Position numbers and translations under genes: made by a program. Source: Rostrohypoxylon terebratum (Eukaryota; Ascomycota; Sordariomycetes; Xylariales; Hypoxylaceae). From it: a stretch of DNA of 64,000 nucleotides. The notes beneath the pieces were generated by a model. It saw only the letters and a list, made by a program, of their open reading frames with translations. It made no database searches and was not told the origin of the DNA. The stretch's first letter is position 1; each line of letters opens with the position of its first letter. Positions 20,663 to 30,563 of the stretch are shown piece after piece. The stretch covers positions 1,240,001-1,304,000 of the forward strand of contig MU385855.1 in the NCBI GenBank assembly GCA_022497145.1. The letters are read 5' to 3'.

Positions 20663-22489
20663 TCACGTGCTCAACCGCCTAGATAGTGTCTGCAGTTTCT
20701 TGTCGTTGTCGGCGTCCTTGGAGGCTTGCTCAAGTGCCCTCTGCCGTTCCTCTTCCTGATGTTTCAGGACCTCATCATGGCTGGGCGGAAGCCTCTCATT
20801 TTGAAGGTCGACCTTTCTAGCATCCTCAAAGGTGTTGATCGCGTCTTTGATACCCTCTGCGCCCAGCATAAGCGTCCCTGCAGGTAGTCGCCCACCGGAC
20901 ACGGTCTTGAGCTCCGTGACACTCTCGGCTTCCTCTCGGAGCACTTGGAAAACACGCGATAGCCGTCCAATAGCCAAGATCTTGTTCTTGATCGCCCGCC
21001 TCTTATACTCGATCGAATCCGGATCTGAGAAAGGCCCGCCGAGGGGAGGGGATTGCGGACCTGGGGATGTCGACATGGGTGTTTCCTCCTTGAGTTCTTC
21101 CTCGGAGCACGTATGTAGGATGGCGATCAGCATGTCGGTAATCTTCTCGCCGACGAAAGGTAGCGACCAGGTGAATACGTCCATGAAGTTAGGAAGCCAA
21201 TACGGATGTGGTGTGCAATTGAATTGTCGAATGTTCATCACGTTGTTCTCATACTTGAGAACTGCCGCCTTGTTGTTGTATACATCGAGGTAATTGGGTG
21301 CGGAGAAGATCGTCATGACGCTCGGGAATCCAGTTGTTCTAGTCTTACGGTACATGCGATAGCCAGCATCTTGTGCTTCGTGCGCCCGAATAATGGAGAG
21401 GAGGTTGTTCTTCTCCAAGAAAGCGCATGCAGCAGGGTAAGAAAAGAAGTATGAGCAACCACGTACATGATTGTGCATGAAATACTCGCTCGTCTTCTCC
21501 TGACCAAAGTCTTCTAGAGGATCAGCCCATAGGATATCACACATTAAGCCTTGCGTGGGTGGTTCCCGGAACCGATCAATCTACGCCGAGTCAGCTAACA
21601 AACATCACTCGTAACGCCTATTAGGCACAAGAGGCTGTCTTAGAACGTACATTTCTCAAGTCATCCAAAGTGTGTAACTCCGGACTAAGTCCTCCATGGA
21701 TGCAAAGGAACTGCTTGTTCATGACAGCAGCGAGGGGGAGAGCACAGAAAGATTCCATGCAGGCTTCGTAGATAGCCTCGGAGTACTTGTGCTTGCACTC
21801 GAGCTTAAAGGTGAAATAGTCGGTCAGATGGCGACACTCGTGGTTTCCGCGCAGCAGCCAGAGAGTCTTGGGATAGTGTATCTTCAGGGACCACAAGTAC
21901 AGGACACACTCGATACTAAAGTAGCCCCTGTCAACGTAGTCGCCGAGAAAGAGATATCTGGTCTCGGCGGGGTCGCCACCGACTTCGAAAAGTTTCATGA
22001 GATCATAATATTGGCCATGAACATCACCGCAAACTGTTATAGGGGCGTCCATCTCGAGAAGGTTGGGCTCTGCGCGTAGGAGTTCGGTTCCCTGTTTGAT
22101 GATCCATAAGGCTTGTTCATCCGTCAGCCGTCCCTCTCGGTAGAAGTGCTGCTTCAGGAAAGTAATGTTGGGCTTAGTATGGGTATCATCCTCGAAAAAT
22201 TGTTCGTCGGTAGGCTTGAATGTGGCCGGCGCCTGAACGTCTAGATACCCAAGTCAGTTCACCTTTGAATAGAGTGGCGGGGTAGTTACAGGGTCAAGAA
22301 AAGCTCACCTTTGCAGACCCGTTCCATGGTGTTGACCTGGGTGCCATCTTCCATAGTGTGAATACTAAAGTCGATTTCGGGCAAAGGCTTCTTCTCCTTG
22401 ATAGCGCGAATAGCATTATCTACTTGGATGCTGCGTTGTTCTACCACGGTGGGGGAGAAAGGCGCTTGGCCTTCCCCGGCGGCGTCCAT
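20663..22489 (-). CDS. Calcineurin catalytic subunit A (PP2B phosphatase)
   Basis: Exons 22489..22309, 22240..21651, 21580..20663; introns 68 and 70 nt; 562 aa. Metallophosphatase motifs: GDVHGQYYDL, GDYVDRGYFS, RGNHECRHLT, then HGGLSPE and SAPNYLDVYNN. The calcineurin B-binding helix follows, then the calmodulin-binding helix (AIKNKILAIGRLSRVF) and an autoinhibitory region. It is the Ca2+/calmodulin-activated Ser/Thr phosphatase that acts on Crz1-type factors. The TGA at 20665-20663 lies inside a strong donor, AC|GTGAGT. Splicing from 20666 to an acceptor at 20616 would replace the end with Thr-Asp-Arg-Lys-Arg-stop at 20600 (566 aa). Which end is used cannot be settled here. Confidence 0.95.
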
Positions 22490-23616
22490 GGTGTTCGAAT
22501 TAATCGGTGATCGGTGATCGGTGATGCGCCTTTGCGTGCGAGATCCTATTACGATAGTGCCAGTGGTAGAAAAGGTGGACGGGATAGATAGATAATCAAA
22601 TTAAGCTAAGTCGTATATCTATTTCGCACTTAACGGTAATGGACGAGTTGAGATGGTGAAGAGGAAAGTAGAAAAGAGCACGAGGGCTGAAACTGGAGAA
22701 GAATAATGGAAGTGATAAGTTAGGCGGAAGGCAGGCACTTGGCAAAGATTGACAAGCAGCAGGTGCGTTCAAGTACATCCAGGGATTGATGTTACTCGTT
22801 ACGTGCTCTAGTACTGTCGGGTGTGCGTTACGTTAATAAGGAGGTACCTGCTGCTGAAGCTGCCATCTTTTTGGTATTGTACAACACACTGTGGGGTAAG
22901 GACGGAAGACGGAAAAAGTACCTCTACACTAATAGTACACCTTTCGTATTTTAGTGCGCGCCCACGTTCCCCGTTTCCTACTTGGAAGTACTTTGATGTT
23001 TCACTCGCTGAACGAAAAGGGGCGCAACCAGCTAGCCATATTCATTCATTTAGATTTTATGACAGCATTGAACTCTCAAACCAAACTAGAAGCTTTCAGT
23101 CTTGACTTGCTTCCAAGTCTTTTTTTATATATAAAAAGAAAATATACATTATCAATACCTTCCATACTAAGCTTCATACCTAGGACCTACATGTAGGTCT
23201 AAGCCTTAAGGTACTAAGTAGGTATCCATGAATATACTTACTACTCCTCGTTCTGCCCAACAATCTGCCTGTATAACTTGATCTCACCTATCATAATGAC
23301 TTACGTGCCGTCCATCTACACTATTAGGTGAAGAGGAAGTATATGTACCAATCATTGACTAGGTACCTACCTAGGACTAAGGTACGTAGTGGTCAATCAA
23401 CCCTTAACAATGACTTCATTCAAGAGAAAGATAAGAGTATATAGTTGCATATGACCGTAGATAAGACAAGTGGCCCCTCCCGATGCCGTCCCAAGCCTCA
23501 CAAGTTCCACATTTGGCCATCCAAGTATTATATCCCGACGTTTAAGAATACCTGACAGCCAAGTTGAGAAAGGAGCCAACGGCCTGTTTTACCACTACGC
23601 ATTCTCCATTCTCTCA
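22490..23616. other. Long intergenic stretch upstream of calcineurin
   Basis: 1.1 kb without a supportable gene. The part next to 22490 is the calcineurin promoter and 5' UTR side, with an ATCGGTG triple repeat at about 22503-22524. TAGGTA/CCTAGG words cluster at 23175-23240 and 23355-23390. Confidence 0.55.
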
Positions 23617-24342
23617 TCAGTCAAAGAAAGGATAGAATTCCTGAGCCCAGTCCATGTCATTGCGAGACAGCCCAGTAGACAGTTTAGTCGAGACCAAACC
23701 ACTTCTCACCAAATTCCGAGATAGAGAATAACCCATGATAGAGTTGAGGTCATAGGGGCTGCTGATAGTAGCATCGTGAGCTACTTTGAAGAAATTGCGC
23801 CGAATCTGTTTGCGTGTGTAAGTGCCTTCGTATTTCTCGAAAACAGCCCTCTTTTTCCACTGGATCCCGGCCTTTGGGGAAGAATGTTCGTGTTCGAAGC
23901 CGAGTGCATGGCCAAACTCGTGCAGCACAATTCGCTGATTGTGTTGATCGTCACCGTCGATATACTTGAGACACATAGTCACTTCACTATCGTGGTTCAA
24001 GGCATCGATCCCAACGTAAGACCAAGATCGGTTGCCATATAGAATGCGGATGTCTGAAGGCTCTGGAAACGAGACGAACTTGAATTTAATGTTGGCATAT
24101 GATTGCCAGACGCGTGCGGTGCGTCCTACAAAGTCGTCTCTAGCTTGTGAGGTCGAGTTCATGATGGCCACGCTAATGATGAGCCGTCCATCACTTGGAT
24201 CTTTGCCATACTTGGTAGTATTAGCTGTCCAGCACATAGAGGGATTGCCGCATAAGGCGAGAGGTCCTCTACTGTCGTAGTTGGGCTGGAGGGCGGGATT
24301 GTCAACTCGGAGCTTGGATATAAGCTTGTCCATGTCAACCAT
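23617..24342 (-). CDS. Astacin/matrixin-like zinc metalloprotease
   Basis: Single exon from ATG 24342, 241 aa (the frame is open upstream but only from a TTG). Near residue 137 is VLHEFGHALGFEHEH, the HExxHxxGxxH zinc site of metzincins. SIMGYS further on suits the Met-turn. The domain has the astacin/M12A layout (strand-rich N-half with RVWQSYANIKFKF). No signal peptide precedes the domain in this reading, yet the family is normally secreted. A leader exon upstream is therefore possible but was not found. Fungal members are often extracellular and of unknown target. The protease assignment is firm; the N-terminus is not. Confidence 0.8.
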   Translation of the reverse strand: MVDMDKLISKLRVDNPALQPNYDSRGPLALCGNPSMCWTANTTKYGKDPSDGRLIISVAIMNSTSQARDDFVGRTARVWQSYANIKFKFVSFPEPSDIRILYGNRSWSYVGIDALNHDSEVTMCLKYIDGDDQHNQRIVLHEFGHALGFEHEHSSPKAGIQWKKRAVFEKYEGTYTRKQIRRNFFKVAHDATISSPYDLNSIMGYSLSRNLVRSGLVSTKLSTGLSRNDMDWAQEFYPFFD

Positions 24343-25118
24343 GGGGATTTGTCGATGACTCTTGACTATGTAGAACGGCAAGCGTAGATCTTTTGAGGGG
24401 AAGTAGACTAGAAACAAGTGCTGCGCCTAAGAGAGGTGAGAGGTTGGATCTCGAAAAGTTTGGGCATAGCACTATCTTATACTCCCGCCTATGCTCGTCT
24501 ACGCCTGGGTACTGACTTCATTTTCATCTGGTATTCCTCTCTCGATACGACATAATGAAAGTTGTCCGACGAGTGGCAAAAGAACTGCATGCCATTTTAA
24601 CATCGCCATATGGGAATACGATTGCCCCGATTACCTACTAGGTACTTAGATATGCTTTTAAGTGGAAAACGGTTAGAAACCGCTGGGGTTGAGTTCCTGT
24701 CTGCATACTAATTGTACGGGTAGTGCTACGGATTTGCCAAAGCACACCTCTCCGAAATATAGTAGGTATTGAAAAAAAACGGTCGTTGCAAGCTGCGAAT
24801 GATCCAATAGACAAGGTAATTACGAAAGCACACCGTTATTGTCAATTAATTGCTGTACACTTCCTGCTATGTAGATATCGTAATATAACCTTTCACTTTT
24901 TTCGCGCTGAAACGTTTTTCGCAAAACTTCCAATTAAGTCAGACAGAGAGATCCGCCAAGGCCCCTTTCAGCCAATCAAACCCCCCCTCCTCCGGCTTAG
25001 CCCCTTTATGTCGGTTCGGAAGATCTTAATCTAGTTTGGATGAGTGAGATGACCCACATAGATAGTACATATTTAGGTGAGTTTGGGTGGAGCAATGGGG
25101 GACATCCGCATAAGACTG
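24343..25118. other. Intergenic, AT-rich
   Basis: No gene seen. Contains the promoter side of the metalloprotease and an AT-rich stretch leading into the inverted-repeat element at 25119. Confidence 0.55.
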
Positions 25119-25556
25119 GCAGAATGGCGTCAAATTAAACGGAGCATGTGCGAATATAGTAGATTTAGTACTGTGATACACCGTACAAAAGTTATCCCCC
25201 GAATTGCCCGATTAGGAAATAGAATTATTCGCTACAACACCAAAGCTAGGATTATAGTAATCGTTAAAAAGCCTCACTTCAAATAATTGTAGAAAATCGA
25301 AAAGTCAACTAAATCAATTTAAAAAATAAATAGCTTGTAGATCTAGTACACAATTCTCTACCCGTAAGCACTCTTCACGTCTTTCCAGCGATTGGGTATG
25401 CTTTCAATATCCCTTTTTACAACCTCTTTTAACTGGTTATGCCATGGTGTTACGGCTGAATCGGCTTACTAATCCAGGGGATATGACTTGTACAGTGTAT
25501 TACAGTACTAAACCTACTATATTCGCACATGCTCCATTTAATTTGACGCCATTCTG
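25119..25556. mobile_element. Short inverted-repeat element (MITE-like), RIP-marked
   Basis: Bases about 25119-25200 and 25476-25556 are imperfect reverse complements. The best core is AGAATGGCGTCAAATTAAA followed by GGAGCATGTGCGAATATAGT on the left arm. The arms differ mainly by C-to-T or G-to-A changes. The interior is AT-rich and has no ORF. The structure fits a non-autonomous DNA transposon with about 80-bp terminal repeats that has undergone repeat-induced point mutation. I could not define a target-site duplication. Confidence 0.65.
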
Positions 25557-25655
25557 ACTGGTGGGTCAGTGTAGGTTATTCATGTAGGCGAAGTTTGACC
25601 TGTTCCAATCAAACACATACCCATGTACATATGGATAAAAGTCTTCTAGATCTAT

Positions 25656-26884
25656 CTACGGCACAGTATATCCGCCATCAACAACCATATCAGCACCGTT
25701 AGTGTACGACGAGGCATCGGTAGCCAGGTACAAGTAAACACCCTTCAACTCCTCCGGCTCGCCTTCTCTTCTAGAGCTAAAGATTAGAGGAACACATTGT
25801 GAACAACATTAGGGACATACTTACCCCATAGGAATTTTGCCCTTGATAATGTTCTTCGTTTCCGGAGCGATGAAGGTCGTGATCTCCGTCTTGATATAAC
25901 CAGGAGAGACAGAGTTGGCACGCGCGAAGCCCACCCATTCGATAGCCAACGACTTGCCTGCAAGCCACACATTAATAAACACTCTCAGTCCCCGCAACCA
26001 GATGACACCTACAAGCATGAATAATCGCAGCCTTGGACAAATTGTACACGGTCTGCTGCTGAGGGATATTGACAATGTGGCCGCTCACACTAGACGTAGC
26101 GATGAAGCTACCGTATGTGAAATTCTCCAGGGGTTGCCCGTCGACCGTAGTTCCCTCCTTCTTCTGCCGTCTCCAATGCAGCGCGGCAGCTCGTGCGCAG
26201 AAAAGTGTGCCGTCGATGTTTACTTTCAAGACCTTCTGCATCGTCTCCAACGAGCCGTCGATAAAGGGTCCCTCCTCCCACGCGAGACCGGAATTTGCGA
26301 CGAAGACATCTAGTCTACCGTTGAATTCCTTCACGATCTCGTCGACGGCGGTTTGGACCGTTTCCCATCTCGTTACATTAACTTGGTACGCCTTACACTT
26401 TACACCGTATGTCTTCTCGATGTTGGCAGCTTCGTCAAGAGCCTTCTTGTTGGAGTTATACCAGATCGCGACATTCGCCCCAGCCTCGGCCTAATCTGGA
26501 TTAGCATCCATTGACGCAGAAAGGCCACAATGCTAGAAGTGTGTCTAGAGTTAAGATTACTTCTTCCCAATATCGCTCTTATAAAAGGGGTTCGTAAGGA
26601 AAGAATGAGATCACACGGTCTATCTACTTACTGTTCATCTATTAGTATAAGTACAGTATAGACACATGATAAAGAGTAAATCTAAAGATAGTTCTGTGGA
26701 ATCGCAAAGTTCAAGAGAATCCTTTGTTCATACCGTATGCATGTGCAATTGCAAGACCGATACCAGCACCGGCTCCGGAAACGATAGCTGTTCTACCCTT
26801 CAGGGAGAATAATGGCAGCACCAGGTTAGATTTCGGGGGTTCTGTATTATAGTGCTTAAAAGCACCAGTATTCATATCAGCCAT
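25656..26884 (-). CDS. Short-chain dehydrogenase/reductase (sugar/polyol-reductase type), splice between exons 1 and 2 unresolved
   Basis: Exons 26884..26734, 26490..26013, 25957..25825, 25776..25656; about 294 aa. The NAD(P)-binding motif is GAGAGIGLAIAHAY (about 38), NSGLAW follows NAG-like spacing, and the catalytic residues are SSVSG and YNLSK. The C-terminus is YTNGADMVVDGGYTVP. The pattern resembles fungal sorbose reductase/mannitol or arabinitol dehydrogenases. Introns 2 and 3 (55 and 48 nt) fit perfectly. The first gap is 243 nt, and the obvious donor (phase 1) and acceptor (phase 0) leave the frame off by one, although protein homology wants HAY joined to AEAGANVAIW. There may be an undetected small exon, a sequence error, or a broken gene. 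Confidence 0.75.
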
Positions 26885-27689
26885 TCTGATAGTTCTTCGA
26901 CGGTACCTATACAATATCTGATAATACAGAAAATCTTCGAAACTGGAAGATGGCACAGGTGGTGAGACTCGACAAGCTATTTGTCACTGATAATTAAGAA
27001 GGGAAATGAGAGCAAAAGAAACGCGACAGGCACCATGTATTATATATCACATCGTGGGCAATTTAAAATATCTTTAGCAAATTACACATATGAAAGCGCG
27101 ATATCCGGAAAGGTGTACACTCTATATTGGGCTATACCGAATTGCGCCGACGTATTGGACCCGGGCCGAAAATGACGTACGGGTGCAGTTAGGGGTAGCC
27201 CAGGAACCGCTGCAGCCTGCAAGCAAACTGCGGAGAATTAACCGCTTGAATGGGATGGCGAGCTGTGGTTTGCTAGACCGTCCAGCTACTGCAGCCCTTA
27301 TTTTAGCAACTACTTAGGACCTACGTAGGTGCGCGTGGGATTGATGCGCTAAAATGCGAGCTCGTGAGCTCAGTAGTAATAGCATATGGAGGGATGGAGA
27401 TAAGCGAGAGCTAGGTTCCATCTGTGTATAGTATGTAGTACCTGAGACCTTTAGGCAAAGAGGCACGGGATTGATGGTCACTTGCTCCCCGTCATCCATG
27501 TTGGAGGGTTGGTGGGAGGCACAAACAGAATCTGACAACAGCATGGTAGATAGGTAGATTACCATTTACAGTAACTCGAGAGGTACTCAGAAGACTAAAC
27601 CTGGGAGCCAAGAGACATTTTCGCCGATTTGGAATCTGTTTCGCGCGATCGTGGACGATGGTGGCCAGTGGATGAAGGCCAAGCGGGCG
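26885..27689. other. Intergenic
   Basis: SDR promoter side plus the downstream region of the dioxygenase gene. No gene motif seen on either strand. Confidence 0.55.
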
Positions 27690-29473
27690 CTAACCTATGA
27701 TTCGCTTCAAGATCTCTTCTCGTGGATAGTGTGTATTTCTCCATCTCGAGATAAAGTCGTCCCGATTGACTTGGAAATAATTAGCAAAGCAAGATGACTA
27801 AGGAGTAGATAAATAGAATCTTGAACTTGAATGTTTGAACTCACTATACGCCCCACATATCCTTCGTACACCTGTAAATGCGCTTCTACCGTGCAAGACT
27901 CGCCAGTTATCGAATACTGTAAATCCATGTTAGCGCACTTTCGGTTCTAGGGAGTGCATAATAAGTTACTTAGAAGATTCCCGGGCTTGAGCTGAAACCA
28001 GTATTCCATATATTCTCTTCTCAGGATGCTACTCCATTTTGCTGCAGCTCTGTACCACTCTTCAGGCGAATATTTGCCCCAGGGAACGACGCCACGGTCG
28101 TCGTTATTCCACCGAATACGGTGCAGCTTTCCAGTGTTCTCATCGACTTCGAAAACCGGGTACGGTTTGTCAGGCGAGATCGTGATTCCCTTATTGCCGC
28201 TGGCGTGCCACGGGGGCTTAACTTGGCTCAGCACTTCAAACGCCACCGGATCCTCTTTCTTTAGGGTGTTCGCAGCATTGAAACCATCAACAAGCAAGGA
28301 CTGCCCTCCAAGATTTGCTCCTGGTTTGCCTCCGGGACTATTGTCCGTATGAGAGAGCATATGAAATGCCTGCAGTCCTGGCGGATCACTGAAATAAGTA
28401 CCATCGGTATGAGCCCCTAGGGGTAAATTTGTGTAGGCGGTATCGGCAAGGGCAAGGTCCGGTATGAAGTCGTAGAAGCCGCCATAATGTGTTAGTCTAA
28501 TAAACGAGATCTTCTCCAGTAGCTCTTTAGTCGGCTCAGCGGAGTCACTTGGCACTCCGGTAATAAATACGAAGCCATTGTGTACCTTGCTTTATATAAG
28601 AACATGATCTTGTATCAGACGTGGGTTAAGTCGTCTTACGATGTGATTTGTCAAACGACCGACCGCCTCATCCTCGTTTGTTGAGAATTCTCTGTATGTA
28701 AGAGAGGGCGGCCAACTTTGTGAGTTCTGTGGCCCCTTTGCCCAGAAGTATTCTATCCTACAGCTAGTTAGTCGGGTTCGATCCATTGGATAGTTATGAC
28801 AGAACATACTTGATGGGTTCCGGTGTTCTTCTGTCAGACTTGAGGTAGAATTCTAGAAAGTCCCACGAATAGAAACTTTGGTGGCCGTCTCCCGACCCTA
28901 TCCGATGATTAAGTGACGCTCATTAGAGTATTACGAGGATGTGGGTTCTCACATTGTACCTTGACGCCATCATCAGTCCTTTCGATCTGCGATGGCTGAA
29001 TGTCATTTGGGATCTGAATTCACTTTAGTCTCTATTTATTTTCATTAAAATAGTAATGGTAGGTTTTTACATTGAAGGTGTCGAAGTTTCTTTGCCTGGT
29101 ATCTTGATTGACACAAGCCTTGCATCGACAATTATCGCTGAAGAGGAGGTGAGTCGAGTTGCACTGCATACGCCATGTCTCACAGATGGAGCACGTACCG
29201 TAGCCAGAAGTAAGGGCTTCCCCAATGTTACCACGGGAATCTCAAAAGCCTAACGTTTGTCACTCATACTTACAGTGAGGTTCTTTTCAAGCCACTAATC
29301 ATATCATTGGGATACGTAAACGCGAGTTGACCGGGCGAACTAGACACAAGCGGCTTATGGGTGGCCGTCGCTAGCATTCTACGTTGCGTTTGGCGTAGGC
29401 TTGTCCAGCCAGAGCAGTTTACAGAAGTCCGGCTACAAGAAGGGTCAGTGTCTTCAATTGTCTGGAGGATCAT
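27690..29473 (-). CDS. Trimethyllysine dioxygenase, carnitine biosynthesis
   Basis: Nine exons: 29473..29274, 29216..29199, 29137..29071, 29013..28953, 28897..28810, 28757..28640, 28585..27970, 27916..27845, 27769..27690; introns 52-75 nt; 439 aa with phase kept throughout. The N-terminal Zn-binding domain reads LPYFWLRDNCRCKACVNQ, then QRNFDTFNIPNDI. The catalytic TauD/TfdA domain has GAHTDGTYFSDPPG (His-x-Asp) and, after exon 8, DNWRVLHGRSAFTG (distal His). The end is NRDDFISRWRN..., characteristic of TMLH. The enzyme hydroxylates N6-trimethyllysine using 2-oxoglutarate, Fe(II) and O2, in mitochondria in most fungi. ATG 29377 is an alternative start. Exon 2 is only 18 nt. Confidence 0.92.
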
Positions 29474-30563
29474 CTATGTACTTGTGACTTGTGACGAACC
29501 TCATCAGATGCCGGCCGCATCGTGCCGCACCCAATCGAAAACTCATCTTACTCAGATTAAGCCCTAACCAAAGTCGTACAGGTTCAAAATCAAACAATAC
29601 CCTATGTAATTGAAGATCCTATACATAGGGCGGACCACGCGATGTTTTGAGCGATAAAGGAGACTTTTCACAAAAGAGTGTAAGACGAGGAGAATGAGGC
29701 CATTATAGTGGAGGTCGGAGCAGTGGAAGTGTTAAAACAGTGGCTAAAACTCCACGCTGCGCCACAAATTACAGGTACTCCAACAGTCCGACTACCTGCA
29801 TCGATGTACATTGTGTGTGTGGTACGACTTCCTTATCTTCACCGGAACTACAAATCAGATCGGGAGTTGAGGCCGCACATTCCAATTTCCAAGTGGTATC
29901 CTCGGCGATACGAAGACAGATGGAAATCGTAGACCGACGTAAAACCTTGAGGGCTTGGACTTTCCACCTGCCTCCAAACCTTGAAATCAACAAGCAAATG
30001 TCCAGACTCCAAGTGTAAAATAGCCCTGGAGACTACACTAGCGTCTTCCTCTTCCTTTCACAATTTTTTATCACTGGATATATACGGAATATACTCGACA
30101 TCTTCGCGTAGGAATGCTCTTGTGGCTTCGTTTCTACAAGGACAAAAGACATGGTGACACCTCGCAAATGGCATTGTTCCGTTTCAATAAGAAAACTAGA
30201 GCGACTTGAGTGTCGGGATACATCCCCTATTTAACATAGACAATTACCTAACTACCTAATACCTTACAGGTAAGTAATGAAACCAAACACTTCAGCTTAC
30301 TTAGATAGGAAATCATAAATACTACTGCTTGATCAAAATTTCAAGGTAATGAGTTCTGTAGCTTTCCAAGATTGGTTCTGCCTACCTTTGTCTGTGATCA
30401 TCGAAATGACCGCTAACCCAAGACTTGCTTGTAGAATATGCACAACTATTCGAGGCCTCTCTATTGTAGACTTGATTTCGTATTCAAATATGATACAATA
30501 CTCCTGAGGCCGTCAATTCCTGGGCCGATATTCTTGTCTTCTGATACTTAACAGCTCAGCACC
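29474..30563. other. Intergenic
   Basis: 1.1 kb with several short ORFs but no recognisable protein or RNA. TACCTAACTACCTAATACC words at 30240-30275. It contains both upstream regions of the divergent flanking genes. Confidence 0.5.
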
